A DNA stretch of 64,000 nucleotides, from positions 35,384,001 to 35,448,000 of the forward strand of contig NC_073353.2 of the NCBI RefSeq assembly GCF_027580225.2. The letters are read 5' to 3'. The notes under the pieces were generated by a model. The model saw only the letters and a list, made by a program, of their open reading frames with translations. It ran no database searches and was not told the DNA's origin. Source of the stretch: Misgurnus anguillicaudatus (lineage: Eukaryota > Chordata > Actinopteri > Cypriniformes > Cobitidae). Below, in pieces: positions 11,601-26,600 of the stretch (position 1 is its first letter; each line of letters opens with the position of its first letter). Position numbers and translations under genes: made by a program.

Positions 11601-14600
11601 GATCCCCTATGAAGGAAGTTCTTCAAGCTTCGTGAGCTTACGTCACACCAACGTCCGTCGTCATAAAACTTGGCAGTGTGTTGAAGTTTGAGTGACTTGG
11701 GTTGTTGTTGCGGTTACAGTGGTAATTTGCTGCAGTGTTTGCGGTCCAAACCTGTGGCTTTGGCTGGGACTTTTTGTGCTATATGTCTTTAATGTCCTTA
11801 TGTGTGGAGCCAGTGGACTTATAAAAGCAGAAGTCTTCTGGCTACTGTGGTTCACTGTGTACCGTGTTCCTCTGGTTCGCCTTATTATCAGATCTGAGGT
11901 CATAATCCAGCGTTTCTCAGACTCCATTTAGAGACTTTTAAGTGGCTATTAGGTGAGGGAGTAGATGCAATGCTCAGTGGATTTAGGAGAAATCAGGGGC
12001 TTTTTAAATCTTCTTTCTACCTTAAACAAGTGTAACGTCAGTATGCATATAAGGGTTGGTCCTTACAATGCATAATAGTTTTCATTGTATGACTGCAGTG
12101 GGTTTTTTATATTAAAAACAGAATTTGCACAATACAAGGGCCTCAGGTCTTTATTTGCCACAATTAAAACTGCATAAATGTTATTGAATGTGTGTAAACT
12201 AGACTTGGATTTTAAATCATATACACTGTTGTTGTTTCAACTTAAAAAAGTAAGTGTTTGTGTTGCCTTAAATTTTGAGTTAATTCAACCTAAAAATATT
12301 AGTTAGCTCAAAAAATGTACATCTTTATTTACATGTACAGCAACTAAAAACTAAAAATACTTTAGGATCATTTATTTAATTAAAAAAAATTATATATATA
12401 TTTATTTATTTGTGGGATGCAAATCCAGGGCACGAAGCTCCTGTTCCACCACATCCCAAAGATGCTTTATTGGGTTGAGATCTGGTGACTGTGGGGGCCA
12501 TTTTAGTAAAGTGAACTCATTGTCATGTTCAAGAAACTAATTTGAAAGGATTCGAGCTTTGTGACATGGTGCATTATCCTGCTGGAAGTAACCATCAGAG
12601 GATGGGTACATGGTGGCCATAAAGGGATGGACATGGTCAGAAACAATGCTCAGGTAGGCTGTGGCATTTAAACGATGCCTAATTGGCACTAAGGGGCCTA
12701 AAGTGTGCCAAGAAAACACCCCCCAAACCATTACACCACCAGCCTGCACAGGTTACATACCTAACAAGGTATGATGGATCCATGTTCTCATTCTGTTTAC
12801 GCCAAATTCTGACTCTACCATCTGAATGTCTCAACAGAAATTGAGACCCATCAGACCAGGCAACATTTTTCCAGTCTTCAACTGTCTAATTTTGGTAAAC
12901 TCTTGCAAATTGTAGCCTCTTTTTCCTATTTGTAGTGGAGATGGGTGGTACCCGGTGGGGTCTTCTGCTGTTGTAGCCCATCCGCCTCAAGGTTGTGTGT
13001 GTTGTGGCTTCACAAATGCTTTGCTGCATACCTCGTTTGTAACGAGTAATTATTTCAGTCAAAGTTGCTCTTCTATCATCTTGAATCAGTCGGCACATTC
13101 TCCTCTGACCTCTAGCATCAACAAGGCATTTTCACCCACAGGACTGCCACATACTGGATGTTTTTCCCTTTTCACACCATTCTTTGTAAACCCTAGAAAT
13201 GGGTTTGGGTTTAAAAGTTTCACGTGGACCTTGGATACGGGTCGGGTACGACCTTGGATACGGGTCGGGTACAAACTTTGCATTGAGCGCCCTCAAAAAA
13301 AGAAGTCACCGGCCGCCACTGATATGTGTGGTAAAGATTTCATTTGGACTTTAAATTTCTCAATATTTACATTTTTTTTTTGCACTCTCAAGTTCCAGAT
13401 TTTCAAATAGTTTTTATCTCAGCCAAATATTGTCCTATCCTTCCTTACAAACCATACAAAGCTTATTTATTAGGCTTTCGGATGATGTATAAATCTCAAT
13501 TTCAAAAAAATTAACCCTGACGATTGGTTTTGTGGTCCAGGTTCATGAGAAAAGTTTGTAGGAACATTATTATTATATGTATAATAGTTTCGTCATTTTT
13601 GATACAAAAATGTTTATGTTATTGTGTACTGACATGCTTCTTTAAATATGTTAAATATTATATTTTTTAAATAATATGGCTTTAAGGGGGCCACTGTACT
13701 GAGCATATGTAGAAAGGTATAGATAGATCTATATCTTTTTTATGTATGTATGTATACTGTATATGTGTGTGTGTGTGTTTCTTAAATGTCACAGAATATA
13801 AATCATTATTGATATAATCAATATTAATTTTGAAACCTAATGGATATCTCTATATGTGTAAGGTTTCAAACCTACCACTGGTAAGATCAGTTTGAGTTTT
13901 TATGCCACGGTAAGAACAGTTTAGACTCCAGCAGTTTAGGTCCAGCATGCCACATTAGTTTTTCGAATTCACAAAACTGAATTATCATTCAATAACACAA
14001 TATTAGGTTTACAGGGAATGATCCTGGATGATGTGTTAGACTGAGCTTTCCAGACATGAGAAATCCACTGAAAACAAAATTGGCAGTGGAAGATCTTTTG
14101 GTCTAAATTTTTTTGTGGGGTGAAATACAAACTGTGACCATAATTTTGATGAATCTGGTGATTTAAATGCAGCCACAAGATGATTCCTTTAAGTCCATGA
14201 ATTGCCAATTGAAAAAGGTTTGTAGGAACATTGTAATATTTTGTCAACTATGCTGGAGAGACCACAGATTCAGCTTAAGATTTGATAGAGATGGAGTGTG
14301 GAGAGCCAGTTTAAATGTTCACAGGGACTTTATAAGGTTTACAACTTGGCTGTAAATGAATAAATTGGTCTTCAAGTTGTGAAATGAATGAACAGCCAGT
14401 GTTTTTATTCCTTAGGAGATGACAAGCAGACTTCAGGCAGTCAGGTGGAGGTGAGTACTTAAAACATTCTGCCCGTCTACGATAACAAAGGCAAGATAAA
14501 CTCCGGCACTTAAACAAGCATTAGATTTGATCTCCCTCATTCCTGTCTCCACTTGCGATCTATTAGACATCACAAGGTATTTCTTTTTGGCTGTCTTAGT

Positions 14601-17600
14601 GGACATGGAGATATGTAAGCTAAGCCTCTGACTTCTGCTGCCCAGAGCTGTGTGTGTTAAGATGTGCAGCAGAGGGCTTTGGTCTGAGATGGATGGAGCT
14701 CTGATGCAGTTCTCATTGATTACCTGCTGGAGCAAAGCTCCTGAAATAGAGTCTGCGTGAAATCAGATACCCTCTCTCTCACGCTGTGCTTTTCCATTGT
14801 CCACGCCAGACCCCGAACGCCCAGCTGTCTCCCGCCCAGAGAAAACAGAGCGTTTACACACCGCCTACCATGAGAGGTATGTGCCGCTAAACTACATCAT
14901 TTGCATATTCAATGATATGATGTTTAAGCCACTTATTTTACCATCTGAGTCATTCCTGTTAAGTAGTACTTTTGTGTCTTTAGTGTATATGTTTGAGATC
15001 TCAGATGTTTCTTTTTTATGTTTTATTACATAATTGACACAATGGCAAAAAATTACATTTTTTGGTGCTGGGCAAAGATTAATCGCAATTAACCGCATAC
15101 AAAACAAAAGTGATTTTTTTTGCATAATATATGTGTGTGTACTGTGTGTAATTATTCAACACAGTCTTAAGGCAAGTCGTGTTATAGTAACGAAAATTTT
15201 GATTAATTTATTCGTGTTTGATGACATGAATTTCCGCTTTTTTTCGTGTCTCTGGGGGCGGGTGTCTTTTTCGTCCTTCCCGGCGTGAATTTCTGTCGGT
15301 GGCTTTTCTTTGTCGTGTCATTTTGTATTTTGTTTTCTCATCGTTCTTTTCTATTTTTAAATCATTGTCGCTTGGGGTTAGGGTTGGATTCCGGGTTTGC
15401 GTTAGGATGTTATTTTATGCATTTGTTTCTACATGTTTTTTGTCCGCTTTTTAAAACTATTCTCGCCTGGAGTTCGGGTTTGGGTTAGGAAGTCGCAGAA
15501 AGTGATTCTAACCCAAACCCCAAGCGACAATGGTCAAAAAATAGAAAAGAACGATGAGAAAACAAAATATGAAATGACACGATAAAGAAAGTCGTGCCAC
15601 AGACACGAACAGCCATTGATAGAAATTCGTGCTGGGAAGGACGAAAAAGACATTCGTCTCCAGAGACACGAAAAACAGCGGAAATTCGTGTCATCAAACA
15701 CGAATGAATTAATCAAAATTTTCGTTGCTATAACACGACTTGCCTTGAGACTGGGTTGAATTATTATGTATATTTAACCACACATATATACATATATTCA
15801 TTTCAGAATTTTTTTATTTATATATCATTTTTTTATTTGTATATAATATAGAATATATAAAAATATAAAAAAATATATATACACATTTAAATGTTTCTTA
15901 AATACATACATAATAATTACAAACAGCACTATCTCATATATTATGCCAAAAATCACTCATTATCAATTTTGTATGCGATTAATTGCGATTAATCTTTGCC
16001 CAGCACTAAAATTTTGAAATTGAATTATGAAAATATTAATCTAAAGTTAATAGTCTTTGCTTTTTTAATATTATGTAACACACCTTTGAAATTGATTGAC
16101 AACTGACAAGAAGGAACACAACATGATAAAAATGATAAGTTACGATAGTTCACTTTAAAATGAAAATTCTGTCATCATTTACTCATCCTCATGTTGTTTT
16201 AAACCTGTGTGAATTTCTTTTTTCTGATGAACAAAAAATAAGGTATTATTAGAAATGATGGTAAACACACAGCATATAGTGTCCATTGACTTGCATAGTA
16301 GGAATATATTTGGAAAATATGATGGAATTTAATGGGTACCGTCAACTGTGTGCTTTCCATTATTTATCAAAATATTTTCTTCATCATTTATCACAATACT
16401 TTTTAAATATTTTTTCCTACTATGAAAAGTCAATGGACACTATATGCTGTGTGTTTACCATTATTTTTTCAATATATCTTCTTTTGTGTTCATCAGAATA
16501 AAGAAATGCATACAGGTTTACAGAATTTTCATTTTAAAGTGAACTATCCCTTTAAAGTAGTTTTTTATTTATGTTACGGAATGGCATAGAATTAGACAAA
16601 CCAAATAATTCGAATTTATAAAAAATTCATAAAAATACATTGTTAATGTTTGGGATGTTATTTTCATAGCAAAAACTTAGAAAATTTTGTAAATAATGCA
16701 AAGAAATGAAGATGTAAAATGAATTTAATTATTATGTTACTCTGGAACACAAAACCAGTCATAAGAGTCAATTGTTTTTATCAATTGTTCTGAAAGCTGA
16801 ATAAATAACCTTTCCATTGATGTACAGTTTGCTATGATTTGTCCGAGACACTACTGGCCGAAACTATTTAAAAATCTGGAATCTAAGGGTGCAAAAAAAT
16901 CAAAATATTTAAAAATCACCTTTAAAGTTGTCTAAATGAAATCCTTTACTAATGATAGATAAATGTTGGATATATTTATGGTACCAAATTTACATAATAT
17001 CTTCATGGAACATGATCTTTAGTTAAAGGGACAGTTCATCAAAAAATTTAAATTCTGTCATTTTCTCACTCTCATGTTGTTACAAACCTGTATAAATTTC
17101 TTTGTTCGGATGAACACAAAGGAAGATAGTTTGTGGAGCCCATTTACTTCCATGGTATTCCTTCTTCCTACCATGAAAGTAAATGGGGACCACAAACGGT
17201 TTGGTTACAAACATTCCTCAAAATATCTTCCTTTGTGTTCATCAGAACAAAGAAATGTATACGAGTTTGTAACAACATGAGACAGAATTTTCATTTTTGG
17301 GTGAACTATCCCTTTAATATCCTAATGATTAGCATTACAAAATTAAAATTTTGACCCATACAATGCTACAAATATATAATTTCTACCTATGACTGGTTTT
17401 GTGGTCCAGGGTCACACGATGAGCCCATAAAAAAAATGTACTGCGTAGTAGGAATGACTCATCTATGCCATCTATGTGTATGATCTACAGTACCATTTTC
17501 TCCATTGCCATACACACTACATGTATTTCAGATAGTAACCCACACATTCAGCCCACTCAACAAACAACCCACCTGGTTCATGCTTATGGATCAGATGCTT

Positions 17601-20600
17601 AAATAAATGCAGTTCCTCCTACATAGTTACGGAGTACTGTACACTACCAGTCAAAAGTCTGAACACAATGAACCTATAGTATATCTCCATGATGCTTAAA
17701 TGCTTGAATGCTTTATTCTGTAGAAAACATATCGTATATATTGGCCCTGTATTAATTCAAAATATTTTTAACTGTATGAAAAGAAAAGCAGACAAGTGTC
17801 ATGCACACATTGAAACTTCTTCAGTAATGTTTAAAGGGACACTCCACTTTTTTTGCAAATGTGCACATTTTCCGGCTCCCCTAGAGTAAAATTTGAGTTT
17901 TGCCGCTTTGGAATCCATTCAGCCGTTCTCCGTTTTTTTCAATACCACTTTTGGCGTAGCTTAGCATAATCTATTGAATCTGATTAGACCATTAGCATCG
18001 CGGTAAAAAATAACCACAGAGTTTCAATATTTTTCCTATTTAAAACTCAACTCTTCTGTAGTTACATCGTGTACTAAGACCGACGGAAAATTAAAAGTTG
18101 AGATATGGCTAGGATAATTTTTTATTGTTCAGTGGATTGTGCTGAGCTGTGCTAAAGGTGGTACCGCCAGACCCGTGGATCGGCTGAATGGATTCCAAAA
18201 CTGTAAGGGAGCTGGAGAATTAGCATATTTTCAAAATAAGTGGAGTGTCCCTTTAAAAGCATCTCATGCAACTCATGAAGTTGGTTGAGAGAATACACAA
18301 CTGATCTGGAAAAATTGTCCATTATGAGAAGTTAGCACTAAACTGTCCACTGAAAGCATATTTGTTTATTTGACTTTTGATTTCGGATCTTGTCTGTATT
18401 TATTTCATTTTTTATTGTTTAGTTTTTTCATCATGAGCGGGAACTCTTATTTGTGTTCGACACTTTCTGTTTTTAGCTGCAGGAATTTTATTCATTATTT
18501 ATTATTTTGGAGTATTTCGAGAGCCTACAACATGAATTCAATAATATAACGGAAAGCAAGTAAACAACATTTTTTTTTTAGATTGACGGAGAGGAACATT
18601 ATAGATTGTCATGTAAGCATGTTCAGTATTTTAAGGATTCAGGTGTTTGAAATGAATTGCAGTGATGAAAGTGTAAATAAGTAACCCTGTCTGTGACATC
18701 CAGGCTTAAATCTCATCATCTAATTATATATCAATGTATCAATGATTTCAATCTTCGACATGATCTTATTCATATCAGTAAAGATATCAAAGTTACATTT
18801 TCACAGAACACTCTTTATGTATTATGATTTTATTAGAAAGTAGTAAATCATAAAAAAAAATTCGGCTGGGTTTTCCCTTGACTGGCTGTCAAGTTGCACG
18901 ATGCAAATGAACCACAAATGTGACCCTGGACGTCAAAACCAATCATAAGTCGCATGGGTATATTTGTGGCAATAGCCAACAAAACATTGTATGAGTAAAA
19001 AAAATTAATTTTTTATGCCAACAATCATTAGGATATAAAGTAAAGATCATGATCCATGAAGATATTTGGTACATTATCTTACCCGAAATAATATTTTTTT
19101 ATTGATCATTTTCAAGAAAAAAAAATTCTTAGTATTTTTGTTTTGTTTTCAGTAAAAAAATCTAAACATTCTTAAATTAAGACACTTTTTCTTGATGAGC
19201 AAAACGACCCAGTTTTTAGTCTAGTCTGGTTTTTGGGCCAAAAATATCAAGTTTGGGTGGTTTTGTGCATGAAACAAGCAAAAAAATCTGCCAATGGGGT
19301 AAGCAAAATTTTCTTGATTTTTTTCTTGAATTTAGTGTTTAAGAAAAATGTTCAAGATTTTTTTGCTTACCCCATTGGCAGATTTTTTTGCTTGTTTTAT
19401 TCACAGAATCACTTAAATTTGATATTTTTGGTCTAAAAACAATTTTCTTGGGTCGTTTTGCTCATCAAGAAAAAGCATATTATAAAACGGGCAGTTCTGG
19501 TTCTTCATTCTGATTGGTTGAAACGCGTTCTAAGCCGTGATAAAATACACCGGTAACCTCACGGTTCAGACCACATTACAAGAGTATCACTGCGTCACTG
19601 TTGATACGTACTGATTTATGAAAATAAACACCACACTCTTTAATCATATTTTTAATTTGTCTACGTTTGCACAATTAATGGCGATATCCAGATAAATGTC
19701 AATAAATAATGTTGATTCATCTCGTCGATAAAGAGAAAACGTTGTCTGAGGAGTTTATAACTCAAGTTCATACGTCCGCTATTATCCACTGGGTGGCAAT
19801 CTTACCCAACTTAAACACTGACGCATTCACTCAACACTGAAAACAGCGTGTTTTCATCAGGCTCTGAATCTGATCTCTTACAAAAGTTCTTCACAAAAAT
19901 AGAATTATCTCCGCTTTTAGCTAAAAAATTTGAGAGGTGATAAGAGAACAAATGAAGGTAGGATGAAACTTTGTTTTGTTTGTTTTTGTTTGAAAGCGGA
20001 TGGTCTGTTCTTTCATTTGATATTTTATGTTTATTTAAAGAAGACACTTTTTCTGTAAGGCATTAAACTAAAACTGGGTGACGGGGAAAGAGTTCAGCAT
20101 GCTTCCAAGCATATTTGATCATCGCTTCGACAGTTGCACAATATAAATGTTAATGTATAAATTAGATGAATGGTGATTTATAAAAATAAACACCACAGTC
20201 TTAAATCATATTTTCATTGTGTCTTTGCTGCATCTCAGTAAGTTGGGAACTGCGCTCTGTTGCAGCCACACTTGATTCTGAGGAACTACTTTGTTTGGCG
20301 GAAGAGTAATATTTGTACTAATATAATTACAACTTATTTGTGTTTTATTTTATAAAATCCCGCTAACGTTATGCATATGAAATAACCGTTTTATAAACGC
20401 AATAAACCCCTCGAAGCGTTGGGTTACCAGTGCATTTTATAACAGCTAAGGGGGTTTTAGGCACTCCGCTTCGCGTGGTGCCTAACAACGCCCCTTAGCT
20501 GTTATAAAATGCACTGGTAACCCACTGCTTCTTGGGGTTTATTGCTTTATTAATTTAAGAATTTTTACATATTTTTGCTGAAAGCAAGACAAAAATACTA

Positions 20601-23600
20601 AGAAAATGTTTTCTTGAAAATCATTTTTTTTGCAGTGTAGTAATATGTGTTGCTAAGGACAAAATTTGGTAATTTCCTCAATATTTCAATAGTTTTCTAG
20701 TAGTCCTTACTCTCGACCAAATTTTGTCCTATACTTACAAACCTTACATCAATGAAACGTTTAGCTGTCAGATGATGAATACATCTCAATTTTAGTTTGA
20801 CTAAAATTGACTAATTTTGTGGTTCAGGGTCACATTTGTGCAATTGGCGTGTAAACACACAAGTGTGCACAGCGTCATTTGATAGACTTAGTTTCTACTT
20901 AGTTTCTATAAAATAGTTTCTGTGTCAGGGTCACTGCCTGGGATGACTTTCCTTAATAGGACTTTGAACACACTTCAACCGGACCAGAACGATCTGTTCA
21001 TAACAGGAATTTGCATTAGGATGCTTCTGCAACACAGCAACTAAACCCTGCAAAGAGGGCTTTTTTGAGACCAACTAGCAATGCAGACAACTCTATGAAT
21101 AACTCGATTGAAATTAGATTTTCTCTAGTGCAAGACTAAAAATGTGCCATCTTCCTCCGTAATTCTCCCTTCATGCAGTGTTTCACGTGGATGTTTCCAG
21201 ATGAAGTAAGGAAGGGAGAGAGGTGGAGTCTGCCTCACTGGCTGATAGACAAGGCCATTTCCTGGCACAGACGTGCTAAATTCACATTAGCCTGAGCTAT
21301 TGATTTGTAGTAGAGGGAGGACGAAGATGCATCGCTCTTGAAAGATTCCTTTAAATGGACAGCATGCAGTTTTGAACAAACACTCGGTACAGTTTTGGTC
21401 ATTGCAGGACAGAAAGCGTTTAAGTATGCTAATCCAAAATGACTAGTGCTTGATGTCGTCTTGAATGACTTTCTTGAATGCTTCTCCACAGACTATACAG
21501 AATATAATAGACAACAGTGCTAAGTACACAAAATGGTTTGGCTGTGTATTGTGTAAAGGCTGTACTGTATCTTGGCCAGAGATAAAAAGGTTTTAAAGTG
21601 TGAATACTGTGTGAATAGCTACTCAGTTTAAGTGGAGAGTTGAAATGTTTCCAGAATAAAACTGCTGAGTATTGTTTGTGATGAGCGAGCAGTGCAGTTG
21701 CTGTAGCAGGAAAAATCTGATTTTGGTTTTTTATTAGGTGAGCATGCCTTCCTTTAATGAAAATTAACCATGGCTTTACTACAGTAACCACAGTTTAACT
21801 ATGGTATTTGGAGTAAAACCATAGTAACAATAAATGTACTATTGTCTCACTACAGGAATCATAGTTTAAATCTAGAATAGGCAATTTTTTTAGTCAAAAA
21901 ATAAAAATAATAAAATAGTAAAAGAATGGTCCTTACAGTAGCGGTCACTGGGCAGTACCCTTTTAAAGGGTCCTAATAGCGTATGTACCATTTCGGTACA
22001 GATATTGTACCAATATATGCACCTCTGTGATATGAACTCTTTAGGTGCAAAGATGTAAGTTACTTTTTTAAAGGGTACCTGCCCAATGACAGCTGGGACC
22101 ATTTTTTGTGAATTTCCTTTGAAGTCTCAGGACCATGAAATGTTTGCTCAATCATTAAATCTGGTTTGAATGCATGTCGGCCTACTTATTTGCATAACAT
22201 TGTATTCTATGAGGCTATTTTACCTTAATTATTATTGTAATGTTATGAATTTTAATGTTGTCCCAATAGTGAATGAGAATAATATGAAAGCATTGCGTTT
22301 TTTCGTAACTCTTTGCAGACTATGCTCTGGCTGTGCACATTTACAGCGGGGAGGATGAGTGTTTGACGCATCAGCATTTTTGTCAGTAAGGGGATTTCTA
22401 AGTGGTTATTTGTGGTTATAATATAGCTATTGACACAGAACTTCCACCAGATGTGGCCATCAAGGCAAGTGTTGAATTCATGCAATCAGAACATTTAAGT
22501 ATACAAGTTGAGTCATAATAAAAAAAGTGAAGTGACACCGGGAATAAGTATTGAACACACTTCATTTAATACTTTGTAGAAAAGCCTGTGGTGTTGATTA
22601 CAGCTTCTAGACGCCTCTTCTCTGGAGAGACCAGTCGTCTGCATTGCCCTAGGAGTGATTCTGGCCCATTCTTCCACACAAATTGTCTTTAAATCTTGAA
22701 GGGCCTCAATTCTCAATAGAATTTCTTCAACAACTTGATTTTCTTTCTTTGAAACCACTTCATTGTTTCCTTGGCCTTGTGTTTGGGATCATTGTCTTGC
22801 TGAAATGTCCACCCTATTTTCATTTTCAGCTTTCTGGTAGATGGCAGCAGTTTTTTATCCAGAATGTCCCGATACATTTCTCCATTCATCCTGCCTTCAA
22901 TAATATGAAGTCTGCCAGTACCCCTTGCTGAAAAGCAGCCCCAAACCATGATGCTTCCACCCCAAACTTAACTGTTGGTATGGTGTTATTGGGGTGGTGG
23001 GCAGTGCCATTTCTTTTCCAAACAAGAATGACTGCCAAAAAGTTAAATTTTCCTTTCATCTGACCATACTATAGTCTCCCAATAATCCACAGGCTTCTCC
23101 AAATGCTCTTTCGCAAATTTTAACCGAGCCTCAATATGCTTTTTGTTCAGCAATGGAGTCTTGCTTGGTGAGCATGCATGGATGCCATGGCGGTTCAGTG
23201 CATTGCTTATAGTTTTCTTTGAAACACTAGTACCTGCTGATGCAAGGTCTTCCTGAAGTTCTGAGTAGTTTTTGGCTCTTGGAGAACTCTCCTGAATTTC
23301 CTTTGGACTCCTCGGACAGGGATCTTACGTGAAGCACCTGATCGTGGCCGGTTTATGGTGAGGTGATGCTCTTTCCATTTCTGGATAATGGCCCCCACAG
23401 TGCTCACAGGAACATTCAGCATTCTGGAAATGCGCCTATAACCATTCCCATCAAAATGCTTTTCATAAGATTACATAGATCTTGAGAGAGTTCATGCTTT
23501 TACCCATCATGAAGTCTTTCCTGTGTGCCTCCTGGGTAACAAGAAGCCTTTTATAGGCCATCAGTTACGACTAAAGCAGCTGATATTAATTAGTACTGAT

Positions 23601-26600
23601 AGGGGGCAGGGTTTCTCTCTCAATACTGACAGATTTCAGGTGATCTCTTGGCTTTCTATGCCACTTTGCACCTTGTTCTCTTCATGTGTTGTATATTTGT
23701 TCCCTGTGTCATTTCACTTAGTTTGTTGTGACTCAACTTGTATACTTGGGTGTTTTGATTTTTTTGTATGGATTGAATGTTTGGCTTGATGGCTTCATCT
23801 GCTGGAAATTTTGTGTCAATAGCTCCCTTATCTGGTGGGGATGCTGATGTGTCGGGTGCTTATTTTCCCCGCTTATGTGTTTGTGAGGAAAGCTTTGGAG
23901 CATACTCCCCCTTTTAAAGCTAGCCTATGATTGTTAACTGCTGCAAAACTGCCTCTGTACCCTTTAACAAGGTCCTAATATGTCCCATTTCGGTACAGAT
24001 ATGTACCTTTGAGGTACTAATATGCACCCTTTAGGTACAAAGTTGTAGTTTAGCTTAAACTGTGATATTTGTAGTAAAACTATAATAATAGTACACAACT
24101 TTACTACCATGGTTAGTTTTTTGATATGGGGCTCTTTGTTTTAAGTTGATTTTAAATTTTGATCTTTTGTCTTTTTTTGTCTTTTTCATATATTTGATTA
24201 TGATTAATATCACATCAGACAGTTATAGTAGTCCAAAGCTTCAGAAAGCTCTTATGATGCTCTCCGAACTGATTCTTGAGAGAGCCGCTGTATCAGTTTA
24301 CAGTACATTAGCTGTCTACTCTTATAAATCTCCAAGAAATATTCATGAAAAAGACTGACAGTCCATCTTTTGTTTTATTTTAGACTAAATAGATACACAT
24401 TATACACTGTAATATAATATATAATGTAAATCGGGTGAATTGGAACACTTTCTGACATTGAATTTACTGTCAAAAATGTCACATTTACCAGAATTCACTC
24501 TCTAGATTTAGTTAACTTTAAACATCTCTAATACAAACGAACAAAACAAGCATATTTTACAATTCTATCATATAGGTTTTGATAGTGTCACTAGGTGCAT
24601 CATACAGCATGCATGCATTTCATAACTCATTCATTTCGCGTCCATCATCGTGTTATTGATTTCATACATTTGTATGGGTTACTGTGGTCTCACACTTACA
24701 GTACACACACTGCACGCTCGTGCTGATAGCCTGTGTCCACTGTGTGGCGCTGTGCTGTGTGTCCTGTGTTGAGTGCAGAGCTGCAGCTGGTGGTGGAGCA
24801 GCACTTTCAGAGGCAGGAGCAGCAGGAGGCGGGGCTCTCTGACAGCCCAGACACGCCCAGTCCAATCACAGCACAGCATTTTACCAACGCAGCTCAGTGG
24901 GCCAATCACAACAGCTCAGAGCCCAATGGCAATGAGTCTTATGTCAGTTCTGAGGGGCAGCCAGGGAGCAGTGGGGATGGGGGTAAGTCCAGAACAAAGC
25001 CAGTTAGGACACAATACCATCCATAATATGTGAAAAAACCTCACCTGATGAAAACAAAGTGTGCAAAATGTTATGGGGGACCAGAGTATCCCAAAATGAA
25101 AGAGTTAAATTAGTATCAAATACTGTAATTCAATAATTATGTGTACTTGTTATGTGTACTTTATAAATTATAGGCTAAATGTAATTTATTTTGTAGTATT
25201 TTATGAAAATGTAACACTGGGACTGGCTATGAATGTGAAAATAAAAACAGGACAAATATCTGAGTTTTAAAAACTTTAAAAAAATATTTTCACTCGTAGG
25301 CCGCCATTTAGTCACAACTAATGATGTCAAAAGGTTGAAATCAAATTATTTTTTAATAATTATTTTTTTATTAGAGAACATAAACATCGCTACAGGAAAA
25401 CAGGTATTAAAGACAGAAGCTCCAAAAATGTAATAAATAAAACAGAAGACATTCACAAGAATTTGTATTTTATAATAGATGTACCTTTAACAACTTTAAG
25501 AGACTTCATTAAAAAAGTAATTACTCTTAAGGAAACCTTGTGTAAAGGAGGTCATTTTAACAATCTACATTTATGAATAAAATTTGCAGTACAAGATGAA
25601 GAAATAGACAAAAATTTTAATATTTTTATAAAATAATTTCTTTCACATTCAATGTTATGACTTAATTAATTTTATGTAAAAAGACAGAAAAACAATCTTT
25701 AAAAAATGCCAGTACACTTTGGTCTCACCCCACCAATATGTTTGAATAAATAAATTAAAAAAATTGGCAATTTTTTATTTTTAAAGGTTTGCTCAAGACC
25801 TTTGAAGTTTAACACATTTGTGTATTATGTGATACTTTGTGCTAGCATGTATAATTGTTTAATAATATATACTTATGGCAGCAATTGACTTATTTGACCA
25901 TGCTCTATGCAATTAAAACTCCTGTTTTAGTTGTGATATGACTTTCAGAGCAAGAAAGCTTCAATGTGAATGAAGCGCAATAGACAATATACACTAAGAC
26001 AATGGCTGAAGCAACACGAAGCAAGTGCGATATGGTTACTTGGATCAGAAGAGACTGAAATAACTGGAACAAAGTTACCCTCCAAGAAGCAAGTTTTATG
26101 TGTGTGGTGCGTTTTTAAATGGTACAGTTTTTGCAAAAATATGTTATTTCGGAAATGTTCTTTGAGCAACCTCTAGTAGATAAAACTATAAAATAGATGC
26201 AAAATGGTTTCTTTTTCATGCCCTATTGAAAAATCCAGCTAAGAACAGCATAAGGTGGTTGCTGGTTTTAGCTGGTTTAATGTGGCAGTAGCTGGTTTAA
26301 GCTGGTCCTCACAGCCTGGCAAAGCTGGTCAAGCTGATGGGACAGCTGGCCTTCCAGCCTGACCAGCTAAGTCCAGCTAGACCATATCAAAAAGTGACCA
26401 AAACAGCTAGGCCAGCTTGCTACACCAGCAAAACCAGCTAAAACCAAGCTGGGAGACCAGCTAAAACCAGCTCACAAGCTTATGCTGGTCTTAGCTGGAT
26501 TTTTCAGTAGGGTGTCCACAAATTTGGTTGTTAAGTGTGACGTCATAAAGCGCTTTCGGGTTCAAACGATCTCAAATGCCAAAGGGAAATAACAGAAAAC

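Larger units (their letters stand above)
19095..20637. mobile_element. CACTGCAAAA palindromic MITE, interrupted
   Basis: Shows tcaagaaaaaaaaattctta on the left and agaaaatgttttcttgaaaa...gcagtg on the right, with the TTGCTTACCCCATTGGCAG core at 19365. Cut by 19487-20550. The extreme left end is degraded. Confidence 0.7.
18919..20836. mobile_element. TGACCCTGGACC-family element carrying two further nested elements
   Basis: Left tgtgaccctggacgtcaaaa, right aattttgtggttcagggtca. Inside is the CACTGCAAAA palindrome (19095-20637), which itself contains a third element at 19487-20550. Confidence 0.75.

Noticed and set aside
14797..15033. Frame [16 protein letters not shown]...
   Set aside because: It is ppp1r1c exon 4 read in the wrong frame and continuing into the intron; the spliced frame gives the family motif [10 protein letters not shown].
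15034..15716. Several Phe-rich open frames
   Set aside because: Located in the palindrome 15165-15755; the same peptide appears from both arms.
21235..21791. Two overlapping - strand frames (84 and 120 codons)
   Set aside because: No splice context, no recognisable domain and biased composition; probably chance.
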